This document shows positions 1-5,189 of a stretch of DNA of 5,189 nucleotides, piece after piece. A program made the position numbers and the translations under genes. This stretch comes from Pseudomonadota bacterium. GTDB lineage: Bacteria > Desulfobacterota > Desulfovibrionia > Desulfovibrionales > Desulfovibrionaceae. The DNA is taken from NCBI GenBank assembly GCA_023417745.1, contig JAEZEM010000079.1:1-5189 (forward strand), read 5' to 3'. Each line of letters begins with the position of its first letter. The stretch's first letter is position 1. Under the pieces are notes generated by a model. The model saw only the letters and a list, made by a program, of their open reading frames with translations, had not been told where the DNA came from and made no database searches.

Positions 1-99
1 ATCTCCCGCCAGTTTTTCACCATGCGGGCGCGCCTGTCCAAGGCCCCCCCGGAGTTCCTGCCCCATGAAGGACATTCCCCGTTTCCTGGCCGGCTTTAA
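1..99 (+). CDS. Possible C-terminal tail of an unidentified upstream gene (5' end outside window)
   Basis: Frame 1 is open from the window edge to a TAA at 97-99 and would encode the last 32 residues of a protein ending in PHEGHSPFPGRL. In the 21 codons before the carbonic anhydrase start, 20 have G or C at the third position, which matches coding sequence in this genome. The other two forward frames are clearly less biased there. If real, it overlaps the carbonic anhydrase start by 35 bases, so the two genes would be co-transcribed and possibly translationally coupled. An alternative is the frame ending in TGA at 66-68, which would give a classic ATGA stop/start overlap, but its codon pattern is poorer. 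No function can be assigned from so short a stretch. Confidence 0.35.
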   Translation: MSRQFFTMRARLSKAPPEFLPHEGHSPFPGRL

Positions 100-745
100 A
101 AATTTCCAGCGCACCTATTTCTGCGACGGCAGCACCTTTTTTTCCGATCTCAAGCGCGGCCAGACCCCGAAAGTCCTGGTCATCGCCTGCTCCGACTCCC
201 GCGTGGACCCGGCCATTCTCACCGGCTGCGAACCCGGCGACATGTTCGTGGTGCGAAACGTGGCCAACCTCGTGCCGCCCTACGAGAAAACCCCGGGCAA
301 CCACGGCGTCAGCGCCGCCGTGGAATATGCCGTGCGCGTGCTTGGCGTGGAGCACGTCATCGTGCTGGGCCATTCCTGCTGCGGCGGCATCCAGGCGCTC
401 ATGCACCCGCAAAAGGAAAAGCTCGGCGAATTCATCGCCCCCTGGGTCAAGATCGCCGAACCGGCCCTGCGCGAGGTCAACGAGAAGCTGGCCGACAAGG
501 ATTTCCAGCTGCGCCAGCATGCCTGCGAAAAGGCCGCCGTGCTCGTGTCGTTGGAGAACCTGCTGACCTTCCCCTGGGTGTTCGACCCCGTCATGCGCGG
601 CGAAATGCACTTGCATGGCTGGTACTTCGATTTGGAGCGCGGCGAACTCCTAAGCTACCTGCCCGAAACCGGCAGCTTCGAACCCTTGGTGGCGCGCTGC
701 GAAACCGACCCCGCGTCCTCTTCCCCCAGGGGCGAGGCGAGCTGA
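65..745 (+). CDS. Beta-class carbonic anhydrase
   Basis: This enzyme interconverts CO2 and bicarbonate using a catalytic zinc, probably in the cytoplasm because no signal peptide is seen. The 226-aa length is normal for bacterial beta-carbonic anhydrases of the plant-like type. The signature ACSDSRVDP gives zinc ligand Cys42 and the Asp44/Arg46 dyad. GHSCCGG supplies His103 and Cys106. Other family landmarks are FVVRNVANLVPPY (residues 61-73), HGVSAAVEYAV (80-90) and the C-terminal HGWYFDLERGELLSYLP (184-200). Cys105, next to the ligand Cys106, is an extra cysteine. The ATG at 65 is chosen because MKDIPRFLAGFKNFQ matches the family N-terminus, and GGAG at 51-54 is a usable ribosome binding site. 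The gene probably sits in an operon extending left of the window and converges on glgP. A role in CO2/bicarbonate supply or pH balance is inferred. The last 14 or so residues, rich in Ser and Pro, are a variable tail. Confidence 0.96.
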   Translation: MKDIPRFLAGFKNFQRTYFCDGSTFFSDLKRGQTPKVLVIACSDSRVDPAILTGCEPGDMFVVRNVANLVPPYEKTPGNHGVSAAVEYAVRVLGVEHVIVLGHSCCGGIQALMHPQKEKLGEFIAPWVKIAEPALREVNEKLADKDFQLRQHACEKAAVLVSLENLLTFPWVFDPVMRGEMHLHGWYFDLERGELLSYLPETGSFEPLVARCETDPASSSPRGEAS

Positions 746-779
746 CGGACCTGCCCCGGCCCCGCCTGGGGAACGCCGT

Positions 780-3233
780 TTATTCTCCCAGCGGCTCAAT
801 GTTCCAGATGTTTTTGGCGTACTCCAGCACCGCCCGGTCGCTGGAGAAATAGCCCATGTTGGCGGTGTTGCGGATCGAGGCCGCCGTCCAGGCCTCGGGG
901 TCGAGGTACAGGGCGTTGACCGCGTCCTGGGCCTCAAGGCAGACCCGGTAGTCGGCCGTGACCAGATAGTAGTCGCCGTGGCGCAGCAGGTTGTCGAGGA
1001 TGGGCGTAAACAGGTCCGGCTCGGCCGGCGTGAAATAGCCCCGGCCGATCATGTCCAGGGCCTCGGCCAGCTCGGCGTCGGCGGCCACCCGTCGATTGGG
1101 GTCGTAGCCGGCGGCCCGGGTGGCTTCCACTTCCTTGGCCGTCAGCCCAAAGATGAAGATGTTCTCCCGCCCCACGGCCTCCATGATCTCGATGTTGGCT
1201 CCGTCGAGAGTTCCGATGGTCAGGGCGCCGTTTAGGGCGAACTTCATGTTGCCCGTGCCCGAGGCTTCCATGCCGGCCGTGGAGATCTGCTGGGACAGGT
1301 CGGCGGCCGGGATGACCTTTTCCGCCTGGGACACGCAGTAGTTGGGCAAAAACACCACCCGCAGCCGGCTGCGCACGGCGTCGTCGGCGTTTATGGTCTC
1401 GGCCACGGCCGTGATGAGCCGGATGATGCGCTTGGCCATGAAATAGCCCGGCGCGGCCTTGCCGCCGATGAGCACCGTGCGCGGCGGCACGGCCAGGGCC
1501 GGATCGCGGCGCAGGCGGTTGTAGAGCGTCACCACGTGCAGGACGTTTAAGAATTGGCGCTTGTATTCGTGCATGCGCTTGACCTGGACGTCAAACAGCG
1601 TGTCCGGGTTGATGCCCATGCCGGATTTGCGCAGCACGTAGCGGGCCAGCCGTTTCTTGTTCTCGCGTTTGGCCGCCCGCCAGTCCTTGCGGAAATCCGG
1701 GTCGTCGGCCAGGGGCAGCAGTTCGGTCAGCCGGTCGAGGTCGGTGGTCCAGTCCGGGCCGATGCGCGAGGTGATGAGCCGCGACAGGGCCGGATTGGCC
1801 TGGAGCAGCCAACGCCTGGGCGTGATGCCGTTGGTGACGTTGGTGAACTTGCCCGGGTACAGGGCGTCGAACTCCGGAAAGACCTTTTCGCGCAGGATGT
1901 CGGAGTGCAGCCTGGCCACGCCGTTGACCTTGTGGCTGCCGACGATGGCCAGATGGGCCATGCGCACCCGACGGCTGCCCGGGTCGATGATGGCCAGCCG
2001 GTTTTGCCGGCCCTGATCGCCGGGATAGGCGGCGGCCACCTCCAGCAGGAAGCGCCGGTCGATCTCGGCGATGATTTCCAGATGGCGCGGCAGCACCCGG
2101 CCCAGCAGATCGGCCGGCCAGGTCTCCAGGGCCTCGGGCAGCACGGTGTGGTTGGTGTAGGCAAAGGTGCGGCGGCAGATGTCCCAGGCCTCGTCCCAGC
2201 CGAGAAATTCCTCGTCCACCAGGATACGCATGAGCTCGGCCACGGCGATGGTCGGGTGGGTGTCGTTGAGCTGAATGGCCACCTGGTCCGGGAACTCGTC
2301 AAAGCCCGGGCCGGATTTCTTGTGGCGGCGGATGATGTCGCGCAGGGTGGCGGCCACCAGGAAATACTGCTGACGCAGGCGCAGTTCCTTGCCCTGGATG
2401 GGTTCGTCGTTGGGGTAGAGCACCTTGGAGATGTTTTCCGAATGGATTTTCGACTGCATGGCCCCCAGGAAATCGCCCTGGTTGAAGTCGCGCAGGGAAA
2501 AGCCGGTGGAGGAGGCGGCGGCCCACAGCCGCATGTTGGTGACGTGCTTGCCGCCGTGCCCGGGGATGAGGATGTCGCAGGGCAGGGCCATGACCGTGTC
2601 GGCTTCGGCCCAGCGGTAGCGCAGGACGCCCTGGGGGTCGGTGTAGGCCTCGCTGCGGCCGTAGAATTTCACCTCATAGAGATGCTCCACCCGGTCAATG
2701 ACCCAGGGGCTGCCGTGGCGACGCCAGTTGTCGGCCTCCTCCTCCTGCCAGCCGTTCACGATGCGCTGATGAAACAAGCCGTAGTCGTAGAGGATGCCGT
2801 AGCCGTAGCCCGGGATGCGCTGGGTGGCCATGGAGTCCATGTAGCAGGAGGCCAGACGTCCCAGGCCGCCGTTGCCAAGGCCGGCGTCGCGCTCCTCCTC
2901 GGCCAGGTCGTCCAGGCTAAAGCCCAGGTCGGCGGCGGCCTGGCGGCAGCCGTCCTCCATGCCCATGTTGGTGATGTAGGTCATGAGGAACCGGCCGGGC
3001 AAAAATTCCATGGACAGGTAGTAGACCCGCTTGGACATGGAGTCGTAATACAAGGCCTGGGTGGCCAGCCACATCTTGATGAGGCGCTCGCGGATGGCGT
3101 AGGCTAAGCCGCTGTAGTAGCGAAAGGGATCGGGCGGATAGAGGTCGTTGCCGAGGATGGACAGGACGTAGCGCTTGATGTCCTCTCCGAGGAATTCGAT
3201 CTGGTGGAAATCCGGGGCGGCGGGCTTGGCCAT
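780..3233 (-). CDS. glgP: Glycogen/alpha-glucan phosphorylase (GT35)
   Basis: It cleaves alpha-1,4 glucan chain ends with phosphate to release glucose-1-phosphate, the first step in mobilising stored glycogen in the cytoplasm. The 817-aa length is typical of bacterial GlgP. Family blocks appear in order: YYLSMEFLPGR (71-81), GLGNGGLGRLASCYMDS (118-134), QLNDTHPTIA (321-330), TNHTVLPEALE (360-370), VNGVARLHSDIL (436-447), TNVTNGITPRRW (464-475), DVQVKRMHEYKRQ (548-560) and EASGTGNMKF (656-665). In the last block Lys664 is the pyridoxal phosphate Schiff-base lysine. The N-terminus is short and lacks the extension that carries the regulatory phosphoserine of animal enzymes. The start at 3233 is supported by AGGGGAG at 3240-3246, six bases upstream. 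It stands alone, without other glg genes in the window. Its promoter region carries an operator-like palindrome. No frameshift or missing catalytic residue is visible. The Pro in MEFLPGR, where enterobacterial enzymes have Ile, is probably a lineage feature. Confidence 0.97.
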   Translation of the reverse strand: MAKPAAPDFHQIEFLGEDIKRYVLSILGNDLYPPDPFRYYSGLAYAIRERLIKMWLATQALYYDSMSKRVYYLSMEFLPGRFLMTYITNMGMEDGCRQAAADLGFSLDDLAEEERDAGLGNGGLGRLASCYMDSMATQRIPGYGYGILYDYGLFHQRIVNGWQEEEADNWRRHGSPWVIDRVEHLYEVKFYGRSEAYTDPQGVLRYRWAEADTVMALPCDILIPGHGGKHVTNMRLWAAASSTGFSLRDFNQGDFLGAMQSKIHSENISKVLYPNDEPIQGKELRLRQQYFLVAATLRDIIRRHKKSGPGFDEFPDQVAIQLNDTHPTIAVAELMRILVDEEFLGWDEAWDICRRTFAYTNHTVLPEALETWPADLLGRVLPRHLEIIAEIDRRFLLEVAAAYPGDQGRQNRLAIIDPGSRRVRMAHLAIVGSHKVNGVARLHSDILREKVFPEFDALYPGKFTNVTNGITPRRWLLQANPALSRLITSRIGPDWTTDLDRLTELLPLADDPDFRKDWRAAKRENKKRLARYVLRKSGMGINPDTLFDVQVKRMHEYKRQFLNVLHVVTLYNRLRRDPALAVPPRTVLIGGKAAPGYFMAKRIIRLITAVAETINADDAVRSRLRVVFLPNYCVSQAEKVIPAADLSQQISTAGMEASGTGNMKFALNGALTIGTLDGANIEIMEAVGRENIFIFGLTAKEVEATRAAGYDPNRRVAADAELAEALDMIGRGYFTPAEPDLFTPILDNLLRHGDYYLVTADYRVCLEAQDAVNALYLDPEAWTAASIRNTANMGYFSSDRAVLEYAKNIWNIEPLGE

Positions 3234-3261
3234 GACGTGCTCCCCTGACGGCGGCGTTGTG

Positions 3262-3284
3262 GTAGGACTCTGATTTAGTCCTAC
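3262..3284. promoter_or_regulatory. Operator-like perfect inverted repeat upstream of glgP
   Basis: GTAGGACT (3262-3269) and AGTCCTAC (3277-3284) are perfect 8-bp arms around a 7-base AT-rich centre, CTGATTT. It lies 29 bases upstream of the glgP start and covers the proposed -10 region, where a bound repressor would block transcription. Read on the minus strand, the GGACTAAA core recalls Rrf2/IscR-type sites, but the spacing between half-sites is longer, so the protein that binds is unknown. An alternative is a hairpin in the glgP leader RNA; no U-tract follows, so it is not a terminator. Confidence 0.5.
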
Positions 3285-3306
3285 GGGAGCCGGGGGGGAC
3301 TGTCAA
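3278..3306 (-). promoter_or_regulatory. Putative sigma-70-type promoter of glgP
   Basis: On the minus strand a perfect -35 box TTGACA (3306-3301) is followed after exactly 17 bases by TAGGAC (3283-3278), a weak -10 match (3 of 6). Transcription would start near 3271, leaving a leader of about 38 bases. The -10 lies within one arm of the palindrome at 3262-3284. The weak -10 is the main doubt. Confidence 0.4.
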
Positions 3307-3337
3307 AGCCCGGCGACGCAAGCCGGGGAAAAGACGC

Positions 3338-3379
3338 AAAAAAGGCCGGGAACCGATAGCGGCGGTCGGTTCCCGGCCT
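3338..3379 (-). terminator. Strong intrinsic terminator of the IscU-like gene
   Basis: GGCCGGGAACCGA (3344-3356) and TCGGTTCCCGGCC (3366-3378) form a perfect 13-bp stem, 14 with the A3343-T3379 pair, around a 9-base loop. On the minus strand it is followed at once by six T residues (3343-3338). It lies 53 bases after the stop codon of the minus-strand gene at 3432-3794 and insulates glgP from that gene's transcription. The T-run is on the minus-strand side only. Confidence 0.92.
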
Positions 3380-3431
3380 GTCCGGACGCCCGCGTGGGAC
3401 GGGTTGTGTCCGATGCTGGGGAGCGGGGTGC

Positions 3432-3794
3432 CTAGGCCGCTTCCCGGAGGCGATAGTTGCGCAGGGCGATGCGCAACGCCGCCACACACCAGTTGTCGCA
3501 GCCGAGCTTTTCGATGACTCGGGTCATCAGCGGCTGGAAATCTTCACTGGACACGGTCTGGGCGTCCAGAACATTCATCCCCTTGACGGTGGCGCACAGG
3601 GCGGCCATGCACTCGCGGCTGTAGCCGCAGCTTTCGACCGTGCCGCCGGCGTCGACGATGATGTCGTTCTCAATAAGCAGCTGCATCTTCACGGCGCGGC
3701 CGCAGGCGGAACATTCGCTGGTGCCTTCGATGGTGTAGTTGTCCAGGGGCTTTACGGTCAGGCGGGTCTTGGTGGTGGTGGCTTCGGCGTTCAT
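3432..3794 (-). CDS. Cys-rich IscU/NifU N-terminal-like protein, atypical Fe-S scaffold homologue
   Basis: This 120-aa soluble protein aligns by eye with the Fe-S cluster scaffold IscU over residues 30-114. SACGRAVKMQL matches the IscU ACGD block, ESCGYS matches its CG block, and VKGMNVLDAQ matches its VKGKSLDEAQ. EKLGCDNWC followed by ALRIALRNY matches its VKIHC region without gaps. The three scaffold cysteines are therefore Cys31, Cys56 and Cys99, with the same 43-residue spacing between the last two as IscU, and Lys96 matches IscU Lys103. IscU Asp39 is replaced by Arg33, and IscU His105 by Gly98. Four additional cysteines (28, 62, 67, 103) are present, forming CxxC with Cys31 and CxxxC with Cys99. 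The start at 3794 follows AAGGAG at 3806-3801. It is monocistronic: a sigma-54 promoter lies upstream, a strong terminator downstream, and a sigma-54 activator gene is divergent. No iscS, nifS or other Fe-S assembly gene is visible. Fold homology is fairly sure. Whether it builds, stores or senses clusters, or binds another metal, is unknown. Confidence 0.85.
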   Translation of the reverse strand: MNAEATTTKTRLTVKPLDNYTIEGTSECSACGRAVKMQLLIENDIIVDAGGTVESCGYSRECMAALCATVKGMNVLDAQTVSSEDFQPLMTRVIEKLGCDNWCVAALRIALRNYRLREAA

Positions 3795-3840
3795 GGCGGT
3801 CTCCTTTATAAAAACTTCGCAGGGTGTTTGCGGTTGTTCA

Positions 3841-3869
3841 CGCGTTGTTGCCTCTCTTATAGCAACGCG
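3841..3869. repeat. Imperfect inverted repeat spanning the -12 element and transcription start
   Basis: CGCGTTG (3841-3847) and CAACGCG (3863-3869) are inverted 7-bp arms separated by 15 bases. An inner GTTGC/GCAAC pairing is also possible. The right arm overlaps the -12 box and spacer of the sigma-54 promoter, and the left arm lies just past the predicted start of transcription. It could be a second control site, or chance similarity driven by the promoter bases themselves. Confidence 0.25.
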
Positions 3870-3876
3870 CGTGCCA
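3861..3876 (-). promoter_or_regulatory. Sigma-54 (-24/-12) promoter of the IscU-like gene
   Basis: On the minus strand TGGCACG (3876-3870), four bases, then TTGCT (3865-3861) matches the sigma-54 consensus TGGCACG-N4-TTGCW at every defined position, and the preceding base is T as expected. The predicted start of transcription is near 3850, giving a leader of about 56 bases that ends with the AAGGAG ribosome site. RNA polymerase with sigma-54 needs an AAA+ activator to open such a promoter, and one is encoded divergently next door. Confidence 0.9.
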
Positions 3877-3882
3877 ATATTT

Positions 3883-3895
3883 TAACACGTTGATT
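3883..3895 (-). promoter_or_regulatory. Putative IHF binding site
   Basis: The minus strand reads AATCAACGTGTTA, matching the IHF consensus WATCAA-N4-TTR at every defined position and set in an AT-rich stretch. It lies between the sigma-54 promoter and the proposed activator sites, at about -33 to -45 from the predicted start. IHF bending there would bring a distant activator to the polymerase, as at many sigma-54 promoters. It is closer to the promoter than is usual, and the motif is short, so chance is possible. Confidence 0.5.
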
Positions 3896-3916
3896 TTATG
3901 GAGTAATTATTTTAAT
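3890..3916 (+). promoter_or_regulatory. Tentative sigma-70 promoter for the activator gene
   Basis: TTGATT (3890-3895) and TTTAAT (3911-3916) are recognisable -35 and -10 boxes on the plus strand, but the 15-base spacer is short. The region is among the most AT-rich in the window and faces the gene starting near 4088. It overlaps the proposed IHF site, and the activator sites lie downstream within the leader, which would permit feedback control. No better plus-strand promoter was found in 3795-4087. Confidence 0.2.
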
Positions 3917-3945
3917 CGTCTGACGAATCGCTGAAAATATTGGGC

Positions 3946-3956
3946 CATGTTGCAAA
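3946..3956. promoter_or_regulatory. Putative upstream activator half-site 1
   Basis: CATGTTGCAAA is the exact inverse of TTTGCAACATG at 4018-4028. It lies about 96-106 bases upstream of the predicted sigma-54 start, the usual distance for an enhancer-binding protein. Only one half of the palindrome seen at 4021-4032 is well conserved here, suggesting the weaker of two sites. Confidence 0.45.
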
Positions 3957-4017
3957 AAAGCATCGACTGTTCTCGGCTGAAAACAAGCAAAACCTGAAAA
4001 AACAGTGGCTTGGCAAA

Positions 4018-4032
4018 TTTGCAACATGTTGC
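4018..4032. promoter_or_regulatory. Putative upstream activator site 2, with perfect 12-bp palindrome
   Basis: GCAACATGTTGC (4021-4032) is a perfect palindrome, preceded by TTT so that TTTGCAACATG repeats site 1 in the opposite orientation. It is about 171-182 bases upstream of the predicted sigma-54 start and 56 bases before the activator's ATG. A dimer of the Fis-type DNA-binding domains common in this family could bind such a site. A further GTTGCG at 4046-4051 repeats the right half. The binding protein is inferred from position only. Confidence 0.5.
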
Positions 4033-4087
4033 GGAAACGCCACGAGTTGCGCTATTGCACGAGGCAGATCGGCCGCGCTTGAGAAAA

Positions 4088-5189
4088 ATGGGACAAACCC
4101 TTCGCCAAAAGAGGTCCGCCTTGGGAAAAAAAGTGCATAAACCCCTCGACCCCGTGGCCGGACACCTCGACGCCATCCTCGACAGCATCGAGGACGGCGT
4201 GTTCATCGCCGACCGCGACGGCTATGCCCTCAAGGCCAACGCCGCCTACGAACAGCTCACCGGCATGGCCAAGGCCGAACTCATCGGCAAGAACGTCGAG
4301 GAGCTCAAACGGGAAGGGCTATTCAACATCGCCCCCATCACCCCGGAAATCGTCGCCACCGGCCGGCCGGCCTCCTCCATCCAGGTCACCCGCGACAACC
4401 GTTCCATGACCATCGACGGCAAGCCCATCCGCGACCCCGACGGCAAGGTCAGCCTGGTGGTGCTCTACGCCCGCGACATCACGCTGATGGCCCGGATGCG
4501 CGAACGCATCTCCCGCCAGCAGGAGCTCATCGAGACCTACCAGCATCAGATGGATTTCTTCATCCGGGAGGGCGGCGGCATCACGAGCTTTATCGCCGAG
4601 AACTCGGCCATGAAGCGCCTGATGGACCTGCTGCGCCGGGTGGCCGCCACCGACGCCGTGGCCCTGGTCCTGGGCGAAACGGGCGTTGGCAAGGAACTTT
4701 TCGCCCGCATGATCCACGAGGCCAGCCCCCGGCGCGAAAAGCCCTTCGTCAAGGTCGACTGCGCCTCCATCCCGGAAAACCTGATCGAATCGGAACTCTT
4801 CGGCTATGCTCCCGGCGCTTTCACCGGAGCCCATCCCAAGGGCCGGGTCGGCTTTTTCGAAATGGCCGAGGGCGGCACCATCTTTCTCGACGAGATCGGC
4901 GAAATGCCCTTGCCCCTGCAGTCCAAGCTCCTGCGCGTGCTCCAGGACCGCGAGCTGACCCCGGTCGGGTCCAGCAAGTGCCGCAAGACCAACGTGCGCG
5001 TCATCGCCGCCACCAACCGCAACCTCGAAGCCGAGGCCAAGGTCGGCGCCTTTCGCAGCGATCTCTTTTTCCGCCTGCGCGTGGCCGTGCTGGAAATCCC
5101 GCCCCTGCGCGACCGGCCCGACGACATCCTGCCCCTGGCCCGCATGTTCCTCCAGCGCTTCGGCTCGCGCTACCGCAAACGCACCACCC
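4088..5189 (+). CDS. PAS domain sigma-54-dependent transcriptional activator (3' end outside window)
   Basis: The reading frame is open to the window end, with 367 residues visible. A PAS sensor domain (about 26-130, HLDAILDSIEDGVFIAD then NAAYEQLTG) is followed by a helical linker (about 131-165) and the AAA+ sigma-54 interaction domain from about 168. The latter has Walker A GETGVGKE (196-203, Lys202), the sigma-54-contacting loop GAFTGA (243-248), Walker B TIFLDE (Asp268, Glu269), sensor I VIAATN (305-310) and the arginine-finger region FRSDLFFRL (Arg323, Arg329). The expected C-terminal helix-turn-helix lies beyond the window. There is no receiver domain, so it is not a two-component response regulator. 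The PAS domain has no cysteine and only His26 near its start, so the ligand cannot be read off. The ATG at 4088 has a weak ribosome site. A TTG at 4121 has a good one (AAGAGGT, 4109-4115), and GTG 4133 is also possible; all three precede PAS. Divergent from the sigma-54-driven IscU-like gene, it is the likely activator. Confidence 0.93.
   Translation, partial: MGQTLRQKRSALGKKVHKPLDPVAGHLDAILDSIEDGVFIADRDGYALKANAAYEQLTGMAKAELIGKNVEELKREGLFNIAPITPEIVATGRPASSIQVTRDNRSMTIDGKPIRDPDGKVSLVVLYARDITLMARMRERISRQQELIETYQHQMDFFIREGGGITSFIAENSAMKRLMDLLRRVAATDAVALVLGETGVGKELFARMIHEASPRREKPFVKVDCASIPENLIESELFGYAPGAFTGAHPKGRVGFFEMAEGGTIFLDEIGEMPLPLQSKLLRVLQDRELTPVGSSKCRKTNVRVIAATNRNLEAEAKVGAFRSDLFFRLRVAVLEIPPLRDRPDDILPLARMFLQRFGSRYRKRTT

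Noticed and set aside
17..616. A 199-codon minus-strand open frame opposite the carbonic anhydrase
   Set aside because: It mirrors the codons of an intact, conserved gene. The His/Gly/Ala-rich product looks like an artefact of GC bias.
760..771. Small CCCC-GCCT-GGGG hairpin between the convergent carbonic anhydrase and glgP genes
   Set aside because: The stem is only 4 bp with no clear T-run on either strand, so it is too weak to call as a bidirectional terminator, although a terminator is expected in this 34-base gap.
1554..3107. A 517-codon open frame on the plus strand opposite glgP
   Set aside because: It is the antisense shadow of a fully conserved glgP in GC-rich DNA. Its product is low-complexity, rich in Gly, Val, His, Gln and Asp, with no recognisable domain.
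3309..3327. A second hairpin, CCCGGC/GCCGGG with a 7-base loop, next to the strong terminator
   Set aside because: It has six pairs and only a short T-run (CTTTG) on the minus strand. The adjacent 14-bp hairpin already explains termination.
3966..4006. ACTGTT and AACAGT inverted 6-bp words in the intergenic region
   Set aside because: They are short, widely spaced (29 bases) and AT-rich, as expected by chance there.
3995..4035. Possible sigma-54 promoter for the activator gene around TGGCTTGGCAAATTTGC
   Set aside because: The GG and GC dinucleotides are 7 or 12 bases apart rather than the required 10, so it does not fit a -24/-12 promoter.
3907..4206. A 99-codon minus-strand frame and a 66-codon plus-strand frame (3940-4140, TTG start) in the intergenic region
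   Set aside because: Both cover the AT-rich control region with its promoter-type elements, lack convincing ribosome sites and give no recognisable protein. Each also overlaps the start of the activator gene.
4319..5145. Minus-strand open frames of 171, 74 and 113 codons opposite the PAS activator
   Set aside because: They lie antisense to the conserved PAS-AAA+ frame, have no ribosome sites of note and show no known domain.

Overview
The window looks like chromosome of a GC-rich deltaproteobacterial sulfate reducer, most likely a Desulfovibrio/Solidesulfovibrio relative. This is inferred from the strong G/C bias at third codon positions, the style of the protein sequences and the use of sigma-54 control. 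It is not proven by any marker gene here. There are four clear genes, plus the probable tail of a fifth at the left edge. No RNA genes, CRISPR arrays, insertion sequences or phage genes are visible.

Left part (1-779): a plus-strand beta-carbonic anhydrase (65-745) is intact with all its zinc ligands. It probably overlaps the 3' end of an upstream gene. It converges on a minus-strand glycogen phosphorylase, glgP (780-3233), across a 34-base gap. GlgP is full length and carries the pyridoxal phosphate lysine.

Middle (3234-3431): the glgP upstream region has a consensus -35 box and a perfect 8-bp inverted repeat over the probable -10 region, which looks like a repressor operator. Next to it is a very strong intrinsic terminator for the following minus-strand gene.

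Right part (3432-5189): a 120-aa Cys-rich IscU/NifU-N-like protein on the minus strand faces a plus-strand PAS-AAA+ sigma-54 activator that runs off the window. The AT-rich intergenic region holds a consensus sigma-54 promoter reading into the small gene, a consensus-matching IHF site, and two copies of TTTGCAACATG about 100 and 175 bases upstream of the predicted transcription start. The second copy lies in a perfect 12-bp palindrome.

This is the textbook layout for an activator controlling its divergent neighbour. I infer a small self-contained regulatory module in which the PAS protein senses an unknown signal and switches on the unusual IscU-like protein. That protein keeps the three cluster-ligating cysteines of IscU and its conserved Lys, but has Arg where IscU has Asp39, and carries four extra cysteines. 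This module is the most interesting content of the window.
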